Of a DNA stretch of 64,000 nt, positions 28,291 to 36,998 are shown in pieces (positions within the stretch are counted from its first letter, which is position 1; every line of letters starts with the position of its first letter). Below the pieces are notes generated by a model. That model had not been told where the DNA came from and made no database searches. It was given only the letters and a program-made list of their open reading frames with translations. Source of the DNA: Mucilaginibacter flavidus (GTDB lineage Bacteria > Bacteroidota > Bacteroidia > Sphingobacteriales > Sphingobacteriaceae); contig NZ_JAMXOE010000001.1 in assembly GCF_024055575.1 (NCBI RefSeq), positions 186,001 to 250,000 of the forward strand, written 5' to 3'. The position numbers and the translations under genes are program-made.

Positions 28291-31200
28291 TTAGAAAGTT
28301 ACGTTTAAACCAACGGTGAAATATTTCGATGAAGGATAAGTACCGTTATCAATACCATTTTGTGTACCAAAGCCACCCTGTGTACCAATTTCAGGATCTA
28401 AACCTTTGTAACCGGTTATGGTAAACAGGTTTTGGGTTGATGCGTAAAGCCTTAGTTTTGATATCGAAAGCTTCCTAACCAAAGCGCTTGGCAGCGTATA
28501 GCCAATTGTTAAGGTTTTCAGTTTCAGATAGCTGCCGTTTTCAATCCATTGGCTCGAAGGAACCGAGTTGAGGTACGAGTTATCGTTATAGTAAATCCTG
28601 GTGAATTCATTTGACGGATTTGATTTGGTCCAGGCATTTTTATAATATTCCTGGCTAAGGTTTTCAACCCCTACGAAACCGCGGTTCTGGAAAGTTTCCA
28701 GGTTGCTTTCTTCGTAGTTTAAAATTTTGTTGCCGTAGCTGCCGTAGAAGTAAAGGTTAATATCCCATGCCTTGTAGGTAGCATCAAGATTAAGGCCTCC
28801 AAAAAACTTTGGTTGCGGGTTGCCTAAGCTAACCTGGTCGCTTGCGTTTACAACGCCGTCGCCGTTAATATCAGCAAATAACCTATCGCCCGGGCCGGTA
28901 AGCGCCTGGTAGTAAAATTTATTAACGCCATTTGTTTTGGCTGATGCATTTGCGTTTAATGCATTAATTTGGTCTTGCGATTGGATAACACCTATTGATT
29001 TATATCCAAAAAACTCACCAACCGGCTGGCCGATGTGGGTTTCGCTATAAACTCCCCAGCCCTGGCCATTCAGGTTAACAGCACCATTGGGACTGTTAAG
29101 CGGGTTGGTTATAAAAGTTGTACCGGAGTTTAAGGCGGTAAGTTTATTTGTAATGAATGAAACCGTTAAACCAGCTCCAAGCCTTAAATCGCTTGAAGTG
29201 GCGTGGCTGTAATTCAGGGCAAACTCCCAGCCTTTGTTGCTCATTGTACCTACGTTTTGTGATTCGTTGGTATAGCCTGTTTGCGGCGGTACAGCAATAT
29301 ATAACAAAAAGTCTTTCGATTTCCTGTTAAACCAATCAACAGTTAGGGTCAAATCGCCATGTAAAAATGCCATATCAGCACCGATATCGGTTTGGTAATC
29401 AGTTTCCCACCGAAGGTTCGGATTCTCAGGAGATGTTGCCGCTATACCTGGCTGGTATATTTTATTGAACGGATAACCAAGGTTTCCGCTATTGGTAGAT
29501 GCTGAACCTGTTGAATATTGTGCTTCGTATTGGAACAAGCCGATAGGGCCTTCGTTACCAACCTCGCCATAGCTACCCCTTAATTTAAAATTGGTAAGCC
29601 AGTCAACACCTTTCAAAAAGTCTTCTTCTTTTACTTTCCATGACACAGCTCCTGATGGGAACGTACCATATTTATGCCCAACATCAAATTTTGAGGAACC
29701 GTCGCGACGTACAGTACCGGTAATAAAGTACCTGCCGGCATAGTTATAGCTCAACCTTACAAACTGCGATGCAAGCGACTGAATGTTTTGCGCGCTGGTG
29801 CCAAGCTTTAAATTGCTAACCTGCGATATATCCCGGATTTGAGAATTTGGAGGGACACCGCTGCCGCTGAAACCATTGTTGGTTAATTCCTGTTCAGACA
29901 CACCACCTAAGAAATCAATAGTATGTTTGCCAAAAGTGCGATTATAAGAAAGTGTATTTTCCCATATCCAGTCAAACGAGGTATTTAAGTTTTGATTGTA
30001 GAATGCATTTTGAGTTGCACCCGCCTGTGAGCCATACTGGTTAACCAGGCGGTCATCTTCAGGTTGAAAATAGGAGCCGTTTATACCTGTTACGGTAACA
30101 CCCGCGTTGGTTTTGATTTTAAGGCCCTCAATGATGGTGGCTTCCAACGATGAGTTGGTTAAAAAGAACTGGCTTATGTTTTGGTATTGATTGTGGCTGA
30201 TGCCGTAAACCGGGTTGTTATATTTAGCAACATAGGTATAAATAGGATTAAAAAAACCGTAGTTACCGTTACTATCACTTATCTGGCTGGTCTGCTTGTT
30301 ACCACCGTCAAGCGTTGGTGGTAATTGCGCCAGGTTACCCAATGAACCGGTACCAAACGGGTTGTTAGCATTTTGATAGCTGTACTTGGCACTGGTTGAT
30401 GATTTTAACCATTTGGTAGGCTGATAATCAAGGTTAAGACCCAGTGTAAGCCTTTTAAAGAATGAGCCAAGCACTATACCTTTCTGATCATAATAACCAA
30501 TTGAAGCCGACGACTGAACCTTGTCGTTACCACCGCGTATAGCAAGGCTATAATTTTGTGTTAAACCAGTACGGTAAATTGCATTTTGCCAATCAACACT
30601 GGTAAGCGATGTCGGGTCGTTCCAGTTGGATAGCACACTAAACTGCTTTGCAGGATCGTCTGCTGCCTGTTGCACAGCCAGTGTAGCAAATTGCTGGGCG
30701 TTTAATAATTTGTACTCTTTAGGTCTGCTTTGGAAAGCTGTGTAGGCGTTAAACTCAACTGTGGTACCATCTTTTTTACCTTTTTTGGTATTGATGATAA
30801 CCACACCGTTGGCTGCACGTATACCATAAATAGATGTTGCAGAAGCATCCTTTAAAATGTCGATAGATGCAATATCACTTGGGTTGATGTTATTAATACC
30901 ACCTGTTTCGAGTGCGTAACCATCAACAACATATAAAGGACTGTTGCCATATTGTGCCAAACTACCGGTACCGCGTATTAATATACTAACATTGCCGCCT
31001 GGGCTGGCATCGTTATTGGTAACCTGCACACCTGCTGCACGGCCTTGTAAGGCTTGCTCAACCGAAGTAACCGGAACCTTAGCAATAGTAGCCGCGCTAA
31101 CCGAACTGATCGCACCGGTAAGGTCGGTGCGCTTTTGGGTGCCGTAACCTACCGATACTACCACAACCTCATTCAGGTTGCTAACCGCAGATGCAAGCTT

Positions 31201-31509
31201 AACGTTGTACACGCTACCGCTGCCTATGGCAACTTCTTTGGTTACATAGCCCACAAAGCTAATTACCAGTGTTGCATTGTCGGGAACGGCGAGTTTGAAG
31301 GTACCGTTAACATCGGTCACGGTGCCGTTTGTTGTCCCTTTTATTTTTACGCCGGCGCCAGGTATTACGGTGCCATCGGGATCACTTACCGTGCCTGATA
31401 CCTGCCGGGTTTGAGCTACCGCGGCAAAGCAGGTAAATAAAGTAAACAAAAAAACGAAAATCGTTTTTTTGCTACTATTGAATTTGTTAAACAGTAAATC
31501 TTTGTTCAT
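28291..31509 (-). CDS. SusC/RagA family TonB-linked outer-membrane transporter
   Basis: This 1072-residue TonB-dependent transporter begins with a signal peptide (TLFTCFAAVAQ). A carboxypeptidase-regulatory-like domain follows at about residues 35-115 (VSGTVSDPDGTVIPGAGVKI). The TonB box/plug start is NEVVVVSVGYGTQKRTDLTG, then a plug and a 22-strand barrel ending in YFTVGLNVTF. It imports oligosaccharides captured by SusD. A leader of more than 200 nt lies upstream, with tandem 21-bp-spaced boxes at 31742-31780. Confidence 0.96.
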   Translation of the reverse strand: MNKDLLFNKFNSSKKTIFVFLFTLFTCFAAVAQTRQVSGTVSDPDGTVIPGAGVKIKGTTNGTVTDVNGTFKLAVPDNATLVISFVGYVTKEVAIGSGSVYNVKLASAVSNLNEVVVVSVGYGTQKRTDLTGAISSVSAATIAKVPVTSVEQALQGRAAGVQVTNNDASPGGNVSILIRGTGSLAQYGNSPLYVVDGYALETGGINNINPSDIASIDILKDASATSIYGIRAANGVVIINTKKGKKDGTTVEFNAYTAFQSRPKEYKLLNAQQFATLAVQQAADDPAKQFSVLSNWNDPTSLTSVDWQNAIYRTGLTQNYSLAIRGGNDKVQSSASIGYYDQKGIVLGSFFKRLTLGLNLDYQPTKWLKSSTSAKYSYQNANNPFGTGSLGNLAQLPPTLDGGNKQTSQISDSNGNYGFFNPIYTYVAKYNNPVYGISHNQYQNISQFFLTNSSLEATIIEGLKIKTNAGVTVTGINGSYFQPEDDRLVNQYGSQAGATQNAFYNQNLNTSFDWIWENTLSYNRTFGKHTIDFLGGVSEQELTNNGFSGSGVPPNSQIRDISQVSNLKLGTSAQNIQSLASQFVRLSYNYAGRYFITGTVRRDGSSKFDVGHKYGTFPSGAVSWKVKEEDFLKGVDWLTNFKLRGSYGEVGNEGPIGLFQYEAQYSTGSASTNSGNLGYPFNKIYQPGIAATSPENPNLRWETDYQTDIGADMAFLHGDLTLTVDWFNRKSKDFLLYIAVPPQTGYTNESQNVGTMSNKGWEFALNYSHATSSDLRLGAGLTVSFITNKLTALNSGTTFITNPLNSPNGAVNLNGQGWGVYSETHIGQPVGEFFGYKSIGVIQSQDQINALNANASAKTNGVNKFYYQALTGPGDRLFADINGDGVVNASDQVSLGNPQPKFFGGLNLDATYKAWDINLYFYGSYGNKILNYEESNLETFQNRGFVGVENLSQEYYKNAWTKSNPSNEFTRIYYNDNSYLNSVPSSQWIENGSYLKLKTLTIGYTLPSALVRKLSISKLRLYASTQNLFTITGYKGLDPEIGTQGGFGTQNGIDNGTYPSSKYFTVGLNVTF

Positions 31510-31530
31510 TTTGAGTCATTTAGGATGATT

Positions 31531-31601
31531 GATTATAAGTGTTGGTTTGATTATTATAATGCCGGGCTTAAAGCCCGAGTTGATTATTCATGTGTTGGTT
31601 T
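31531..31601. repeat. Direct repeat flanking a hairpin in the susC leader
   Basis: GATTATAAGTGTTGGTTT (31531-31548) and GATTATTCATGTGTTGGTTT (31582-31601) are similar direct repeats. Between them lies CGGGCTT-A-AAGCCCG (31563-31577). All of it is within 100 nt upstream of the susC start. It could be an RNA control element or leftover of a small duplication. Confidence 0.5.
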
Positions 31602-31741
31602 AAAGGTCTGCATGTAAAAAACCTTAGTTATGACGATTGTGGTTACTCGCACAAATTCCTGCCCGGTTTAATTAAATGCGGAGACCGCGATTTTATAATT
31701 GGTTACAGTTATAAAATTATACAGGAAGTGATAAAAGGGAT

Positions 31742-31780
31742 AACACTATTGATAATGATTATAGCACAAATGTTAATCAT
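31742..31780 (-). promoter_or_regulatory. Putative operator upstream of susC: paired boxes 21 bp apart
   Basis: The + strand reads CACTATTGATAAT from 31744 and CACAAATGTTAAT from 31765, 21 bp apart. The second matches the boxes at GH31, the hybrid sensor and the AraC gene; the first is degenerate. Two helical turns between direct half-sites fits an AraC-type binding domain. It lies about 235 bp upstream of the susC ATG. Confidence 0.6.
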
Positions 31781-32095
31781 TTTTTAATCAACTAATAATC
31801 AATACATTAACTAATATTTAGTTAAAAAATCATCAATAAATGCTACAATAATCGCAGCATATTTAACATTATTGGTACCGCCAGGGGTACTATTGTTGCC
31901 ACCGTGTTCAACTTTTAAAAATTATCAGTTAAAATAGTATCATACCAAAAAATGAGGTTTTCGCGCTTGCGGTGTGCGGCATTTTTTTTCTCCGGGGGGC
32001 AAAAAAATCAAAACTGTTGAAGGCGAAAACCAAGCAATGCTTTATTGCCGAATAGCAGGTTAAGAAAAATGAATATAGTGTGTGTGCGGACGACG

Positions 32096-33085
32096 TTAAA
32101 AGCTTTTTATCCCTTTTGGATTTATTTTCAGGATGTTACCTTCAGCGTCAAAGTTCAAACTATCAAGGCAAAGCTCGCGCAGCACAAATTCCTTTTTTTG
32201 GGGATGAATACGGTGATACAAAATAAAATATTGCCCGCTTTGTTGAAAAACGGTATGGTGGCCGGGTCCTACGGTGGTGCTGTCGGCGCTGGTTGAAAGT
32301 ATGGGGCCGTTTTTGCATTCTGTCCATGGCCCAAACGGTGTTTTACCGGTCGAATACCAAATTTGATAACTTGCATCAATAGCTTTTCCGTACGAGTACA
32401 TCAAATAATACAAATTATTGCGCTTAACCATGTGTGGCGCCTCGAAATAGTGGGGCGGGGTTATCTCAACAGGTGTACCATCAAAAGTAACCATGTCCTT
32501 TTTTAATTTCACCGCCATGCAGTGCCCGTTTACCCAGTTAAATCCCGAACCCCAATACAGGTAAGCCTGGCCATCGTCATCAATAAAACAATCGGCATCT
32601 ATATTGTGCACTGCCGGGAATTGATTTGCAGTTATTAATGGCGTGTTATCATTTTTTGCATTTTTCCAGGGGCCAAGCGGTTTGTCGCTTACACCAGCCC
32701 AAACTTCACTACCAACAGCAACATACATGTAAAACTTACCGTTTACCGCTTTCCTTACTGATGGCGCCCATACCATGGAATTGTTGGAAGTTGGACTTGT
32801 GCACGCAGCCTTGCTTGGCCAGTTAATATGTTTGGTTTGGAAGTTAATAAAGTCCTTTGTTGTAAACACACCTAATTCGCTGCCTCCCCAGGGATCGATG
32901 GTGGCGTAGATGTAGTACACACCTTTATCTTTTATAATGGTTGGGTCGGCATAATAGCCCTTAACAATTGGATTGGTTGTTGATTTTTTTTGTGCCGACG
33001 AAAATTGCCAAAGATGCGTAAGCAACACCGGCAATAATACCAATTTTGATAAGCGGCTGATAGACTTCAGGGTGAGTTTTTTCAT
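32096..33085 (-). CDS. Glycoside hydrolase family 43
   Basis: This 329-residue secreted protein (signal ending near WQFSSAQ) is a single-domain five-bladed propeller of GH43. The three acidic residues of the family are visible: Asp47 in GYYADPTI, an Asp in NIDADCFIDDDG and the general acid Glu in HYFEAPHM. GH43 enzymes act on alpha-L-arabinofuranosides or beta-xylosides; which one cannot be decided here. It is 27 nt downstream of the secreted ABM-type gene on the same strand. Confidence 0.93.
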   Translation of the reverse strand: MKKLTLKSISRLSKLVLLPVLLTHLWQFSSAQKKSTTNPIVKGYYADPTIIKDKGVYYIYATIDPWGGSELGVFTTKDFINFQTKHINWPSKAACTSPTSNNSMVWAPSVRKAVNGKFYMYVAVGSEVWAGVSDKPLGPWKNAKNDNTPLITANQFPAVHNIDADCFIDDDGQAYLYWGSGFNWVNGHCMAVKLKKDMVTFDGTPVEITPPHYFEAPHMVKRNNLYYLMYSYGKAIDASYQIWYSTGKTPFGPWTECKNGPILSTSADSTTVGPGHHTVFQQSGQYFILYHRIHPQKKEFVLRELCLDSLNFDAEGNILKINPKGIKSF

Positions 33086-33112
33086 AACTAATAATGATTG
33101 CTGTATGACCAG

Positions 33113-33544
33113 TTACATACCCGGCTTTTTTGCAGAGCCAATTAAGTTGACGTCAACCAACTCCAGCGACGTCACCATATTCTTAACAGTCTCTTTGTAT
33201 TTTTTAAAGTGAGCGGTTTCAATATGTGCCTTGTATGCCCCTGTATCGGCATAAATTTCGAGGATTGTTATGTGTGATGGATTGTTTTTATCGGCAACGG
33301 CGTAGTATGTTAACACGCCCGGCTCTGCGCCTACAGCGGTGGTCATTTGTTCTTTAAGAGCGGCATTATATTTCTCCAGTTGCGGTGGGTCCACCTGGAT
33401 TTTTGCCAGCCTTACCATTTGAGTTCTTTGCTGCGCCATTGCTTTTTTACTAAAACTAAGCGCAAGTATATACATAGTAACAATAAAAACAGCACGGCTA
33501 CCCTGGGATAGCCGTGCTTTAATAATCTCGGTAAGTTTATTCAT
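33113..33544 (-). CDS. Secreted ABM-type (YgiN-like) dimeric alpha/beta-barrel protein
   Basis: ATG at 33544 gives 143 residues; the longer frame starts with TTG. Residues 1-34 form a signal peptide (AVFIVTMYILALSF, then AMAQ). The mature part is an antibiotic-biosynthesis-monooxygenase domain (MVRLAKIQVDPPQLEKYNAA, GVLTYYAVADKNNPSH, YADTGAYKAHIET). Cytosolic homologues are quinol monooxygenases or have unknown roles; export and location inside a glycan locus are unusual. It is co-transcribed with GH43. Confidence 0.82.
   Translation of the reverse strand: MNKLTEIIKARLSQGSRAVFIVTMYILALSFSKKAMAQQRTQMVRLAKIQVDPPQLEKYNAALKEQMTTAVGAEPGVLTYYAVADKNNPSHITILEIYADTGAYKAHIETAHFKKYKETVKNMVTSLELVDVNLIGSAKKPGM
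33491..33518. other. Perfect 10-bp hairpin inside the signal-peptide codons of the ABM gene
   Basis: AGCACGGCTA (33491-33500) pairs with TAGCCGTGCT (33509-33518) around an 8-nt loop. It lies 26 nt inside the coding region, within the signal peptide. It could modulate translation or be coincidental. Confidence 0.55.
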
Positions 33545-33554
33545 AGCCCTTGGT

Positions 33555-33583
33555 GACAAAACGTTATCTAAGCAAATGTTGTA
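33555..33583 (-). promoter_or_regulatory. Possible degenerate operator upstream of the ABM/GH43 unit
   Basis: GACAAAACGTTA and GCAAATGTTG lie on the + strand just upstream of the ABM start. They resemble the CACAAATGTTA boxes, but the spacing is about 16 bp instead of 21, so this site is weak. Confidence 0.3.
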
Positions 33584-33637
33584 AAAATTATATTATTACC
33601 GGCAATAATAATCTTCACAACACCCGCTAATAAAGCT

Positions 33638-36049
33638 TTATAGCTTTACCACCATTTGCTGCCCTGCATAACTCACACTTTTATCTGCTTTGCTGCTAAT
33701 GTCAACGTTTTCGCCATGCCCTTCTTTTACCAGCACTATATTAAAAATACGTTTCTTCGGCATACCTGGGTAACTACCTTTTCTATCGGTAATAGTTAAC
33801 TGGTTTAGTTTATCGTTCCACTTGAAACTAAAACTGGCATGATTACCTTTCTCGTAATTGTAATTGTCGTTCTCGTCTTCGTAATACTTAAAGCTACCAT
33901 CGGCGCCGGCATAAACACGCAGTTCGATTGGGCCTCCCGGGTTTTGAGTGGCATATTCAATATTCGGGCCCATAGGTACTACCGAACCTGCCTTAACATA
34001 AAGCGGCATAGTCTCGATAGTTGCTGTTGCATCAATGGTTTGGCCACCCTCAAGTGCTTCGCCCGTCCAGAAGTTGTACCATTTGTTGCCTTTCGGCAGG
34101 TAAACCTGGCGTGTTTTTGCTATCGCATCGGCGTTGCTTGGAGTATACATTGGTTTGGTTACCGGGTTTACCAAAAATGCCGGGCCGAACATGTATTGGT
34201 CGGGTATGTTGTACACATTTTTATCGTTCCTGAAGTCAAATGCCAGTGAACGCATAATGGTATAATTATCATTGGTAACCTTTGCCGCCAGCGAGTAGGT
34301 ATACGGTAGCAGGCGGTACCTTAACTTGTCATAGTTTAACAAAATTGCCCTGGTTTTTTCATCCCAGTTCTTTGAAAACAATGCCCGCTCGCCTTTGCCG
34401 TGGATACGCATGATCGGGCTGAATGTGCCAAACTGGAACCAGCGGGTAAACAGCTCACGGTACTTAGGCTGTGACCAATCTGGGATGCCATCTTTATCTA
34501 CACGCGAAAGATAGCCGCCGATGTCCGACGTCCAATATGGAATACCCGAAACACAAGCATTAATACCCTGCGGAATTTGGTTACGAAGGGATGCAAATGT
34601 ACAGGTAATATCAGACGACCATAAGGTGGCTGCATTACGCTGCTCGCCGGCAAACGACTGCCTGATAAGCAAGAAAGCGCGTTTGCCCGGTATATCTGCG
34701 CGCCATCCTTTGTAAAGCCCTTTTGAGTGTTCTAATGAGTAAGTATTAAAGTAATCGATGCCTTTGCCAACCGAAAAAACGGCTTTGCGGCGCTCGTCCA
34801 ACAGGCTGCCGTTATCAGGCTCGCATTGGTCTACCCACCAGGCATCCCAGCCATAGCGTTTTATTACGCTATCGCGGGCCTGCTCCCAGTAACGCTGGCG
34901 GGCTTTGGGGTTATGGGCATCGTAGTAGGTATCATAAGTGTGTGTAACAAAATTATCCCAGGTAATGCTGGTTAAAAAACCTTTACTTTTTAAATCGTCA
35001 AAATCGCGCGTCCCGCTGCCAAATACCGGCCAAATAGATAACATGGCATGCATGTTTGCTTTATGCAGCTCGTCGATCATTGCTTTTGGATTGGGGTACC
35101 TGCCTTTATCCATCACATGAGAGCCCATAGGCAGCGGCGACCACCAGTACCAATCCTGCACAATGGCGTCAACAGGTATGTGGTTGTTGCGGTAATTATC
35201 TTTTACACCCAGGATTTCGTCCTGCCGGGTATATTTATCCTGCGACTGGAATAAACCCAATGACCACTTAGGGAACATCGGCGCACGCCCGGAAGCAGTG
35301 CGGTATAAATCGATAATCCTGTCGAAATCAGGGCCGTAAAAAAAGTAATAGTCCACCATTTTGCCGCTTTCGGATACGTATTTGTATTGGGTATTACCTG
35401 CTTCTGCGCCGTAAAAGTTTGATGCGGCGTAATTGTCCCATAAAATGCCGTAGCCTTTATTCGATAGCATTACCGGGATGGCGCCTGTCATGTACTTAAT
35501 CAGCATTTCCTGGTTACGGCCTTTATAGTTGATAGATAATGAATCTTCGGGATGACAGCCTAAACCAAAAAGCGCTTCATCGGCCGGCGAATTGAAATTT
35601 GTAGTACAGCTATAGGTTGAGATGCCTGCTACCATTGCTGGCACCATGCTTTTATTTTCAGTGCCCTCGGCAATTATCACCTCACCTTTTTTGTTGGTGT
35701 AAGTTATAGCGTTGTTTGCTTTATTTATGCTGATGTTAAGCCTCGCAGTGGTAATAACTATTTGTCCGCTGTGTTCTGTAACCGTAAATGAAGTCTTTCC
35801 GGCCCAGGGATTATTTACTACCAGCGAGTTTTTGGCAGGGAAGGCGTCAAGAATGGTGTATTTAACTTCAACAATATCCGCTTTACAAATCTTTACGTTC
35901 ATTAGGCCTTTATCAAGCTTGAACGTAACGCCATCGGCATTTTTTTTGTACGATATTACTGAGGCCTTCGTGGTGTTTACCAATAGCAAGGCAGTAAGTA
36001 AAAACGCAGCCGGTTTCAAAAGAAACTCTTTAGCAAAACTTTTTTTCAT
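33638..36049 (-). CDS. Glycoside hydrolase family 31 (alpha-xylosidase/alpha-glucosidase-like)
   Basis: This 803-residue secreted enzyme has an N-terminal beta-sandwich, a catalytic barrel and a C-terminal DUF5110-like domain (RVYAGADGSFKYYEDENDNYNYE). The nucleophile region is WWVDQCEPDN (Asp near 406). The upstream barrel strand AIVQDWYWWSP is typical of the alpha-xylosidase branch. It would remove alpha-xylosyl or alpha-glucosyl units; alpha-xylosidase is favoured by the neighbouring fucosidase and galactosidase. Paired 21-bp-spaced boxes lie 75-111 bp upstream. It follows the SGNH gene after a 175-nt gap. Confidence 0.92.
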   Translation of the reverse strand: MKKSFAKEFLLKPAAFLLTALLLVNTTKASVISYKKNADGVTFKLDKGLMNVKICKADIVEVKYTILDAFPAKNSLVVNNPWAGKTSFTVTEHSGQIVITTARLNISINKANNAITYTNKKGEVIIAEGTENKSMVPAMVAGISTYSCTTNFNSPADEALFGLGCHPEDSLSINYKGRNQEMLIKYMTGAIPVMLSNKGYGILWDNYAASNFYGAEAGNTQYKYVSESGKMVDYYFFYGPDFDRIIDLYRTASGRAPMFPKWSLGLFQSQDKYTRQDEILGVKDNYRNNHIPVDAIVQDWYWWSPLPMGSHVMDKGRYPNPKAMIDELHKANMHAMLSIWPVFGSGTRDFDDLKSKGFLTSITWDNFVTHTYDTYYDAHNPKARQRYWEQARDSVIKRYGWDAWWVDQCEPDNGSLLDERRKAVFSVGKGIDYFNTYSLEHSKGLYKGWRADIPGKRAFLLIRQSFAGEQRNAATLWSSDITCTFASLRNQIPQGINACVSGIPYWTSDIGGYLSRVDKDGIPDWSQPKYRELFTRWFQFGTFSPIMRIHGKGERALFSKNWDEKTRAILLNYDKLRYRLLPYTYSLAAKVTNDNYTIMRSLAFDFRNDKNVYNIPDQYMFGPAFLVNPVTKPMYTPSNADAIAKTRQVYLPKGNKWYNFWTGEALEGGQTIDATATIETMPLYVKAGSVVPMGPNIEYATQNPGGPIELRVYAGADGSFKYYEDENDNYNYEKGNHASFSFKWNDKLNQLTITDRKGSYPGMPKKRIFNIVLVKEGHGENVDISSKADKSVSYAGQQMVVKL

Positions 36050-36123
36050 TTAACAGGGTTATTTTAGGTTTTGACCGTGGTTGAAGATCAGGGTCTAAAA
36101 CTACTTTCGTTTTTTAAAAACAA

Positions 36124-36160
36124 ATACCACAAATAGTAATAAGTGTAACACAAATGTTTA
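36124..36160 (-). promoter_or_regulatory. Putative operator upstream of GH31: paired boxes 21 bp apart
   Basis: CACAAATAGTAAT begins at 36128 and CACAAATGTTTAC at 36149 on the + strand, exactly 21 bp apart and 75-111 bp before the GH31 ATG. It is one of four such pairs in this locus. Confidence 0.7.
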
Positions 36161-36224
36161 CAATACCCATAATTTGGTGTAAGATGGTGTATTTTGTACG
36201 CTTTACAAAAAAGGTAGCTGGGCA

Positions 36225-36998
36225 TCACCTTATAAAGTGCAGCTTTTTACCAGCGTACTTTATCCATTCCCTTGCAAACAGTTCGTGGCCGTTTGGCATG
36301 GGGTGTATGCCGTCCCACATCCAATATTCGGCAGGCGGATATTTGGCCGCCGACTGGTTAAAACTATCCTGCAAGGGAACAAAAATGGCATTAAATTCTG
36401 CTGCAAGCTTTTTGGCAACTTGCTGCCGACCGGTAACTTCACGTTTATAGTCAACCCATTTATCTTTTACCCGGCCAACTGGCAATATAAACGGCTCGCA
36501 AATAACAAGTTCAACCTGCGGCAACTGTTGTTTGGTTTGGGTTAACAGCGCGCGGTAATCGTTTTCGTAGCTTTCAACCGTAAATCTTTTATCGCCTCCA
36601 ACTGCGTGCATGGTATCGTTAACGCCTATTAAAATGCTTAGCACATCGGGTTTTATTGCGATGGTGTCGTCGGCCCAGCGAGCGGCCAGGTCCATAACCG
36701 TATTGCCGCTTATTCCCCGGTTAAAAAAGTGAAAGCCCTTTTTGGGCAGCTGATACCAAAGTCGGGCGGCAATTAAATAGGCATAACCGTGACCCAAAAC
36801 ATGATTCCAATCCGTATTGCGGCTGCGGTTACCGTCTGTAATGGAATCGCCCTGGAACAGGAACGTAAAACCATTTCCTTCATCGTCTGACGTTATCGAA
36901 AAGCCATCCAACGCCGATGGAATGGCAAGTGCAGCAGCACCTGCCACCGATGCTTGTTTTATAAAATTCCGCCTTGATGATTCTTCTTTTTCGTGCAT
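36225..36998 (-). CDS. SGNH/GDSL-type hydrolase with Tat signal
   Basis: This 257-residue esterase-like protein has a twin-arginine signal (SSRRNFIKQASVAG). The catalytic block I is FLFQGDSITDG (Ser52) and block V is WDGIHPMPNGHELF with the Asp-x-x-His pair. Block III appears as IGVNDTMH. It is probably a carbohydrate acetyl esterase removing O-acetyl groups so that neighbouring hydrolases can act (inference). Its ATG overlaps the GH95 stop codon as TAATG, so translation is coupled. Confidence 0.9.
   Translation of the reverse strand: MHEKEESSRRNFIKQASVAGAAALAIPSALDGFSITSDDEGNGFTFLFQGDSITDGNRSRNTDWNHVLGHGYAYLIAARLWYQLPKKGFHFFNRGISGNTVMDLAARWADDTIAIKPDVLSILIGVNDTMHAVGGDKRFTVESYENDYRALLTQTKQQLPQVELVICEPFILPVGRVKDKWVDYKREVTGRQQVAKKLAAEFNAIFVPLQDSFNQSAAKYPPAEYWMWDGIHPMPNGHELFAREWIKYAGKKLHFIR

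Larger units (their letters stand above)
31510..32095. other. Intergenic region upstream of susC
   Basis: This is 586 bp without a convincing gene. It holds the direct repeats and hairpin near susC, the paired boxes at 31742-31780, and an AT-rich part at 31780-31860. A 65-codon + strand frame at 31590-31787 has no family features. The part next to the GH43 stop (31950-32095) shows no clear terminator. Confidence 0.6.

Noticed and set aside
31590..31787. 65-codon + strand open frame upstream of susC
   Set aside because: No family features, poor composition and no partner; it overlaps the proposed operator.
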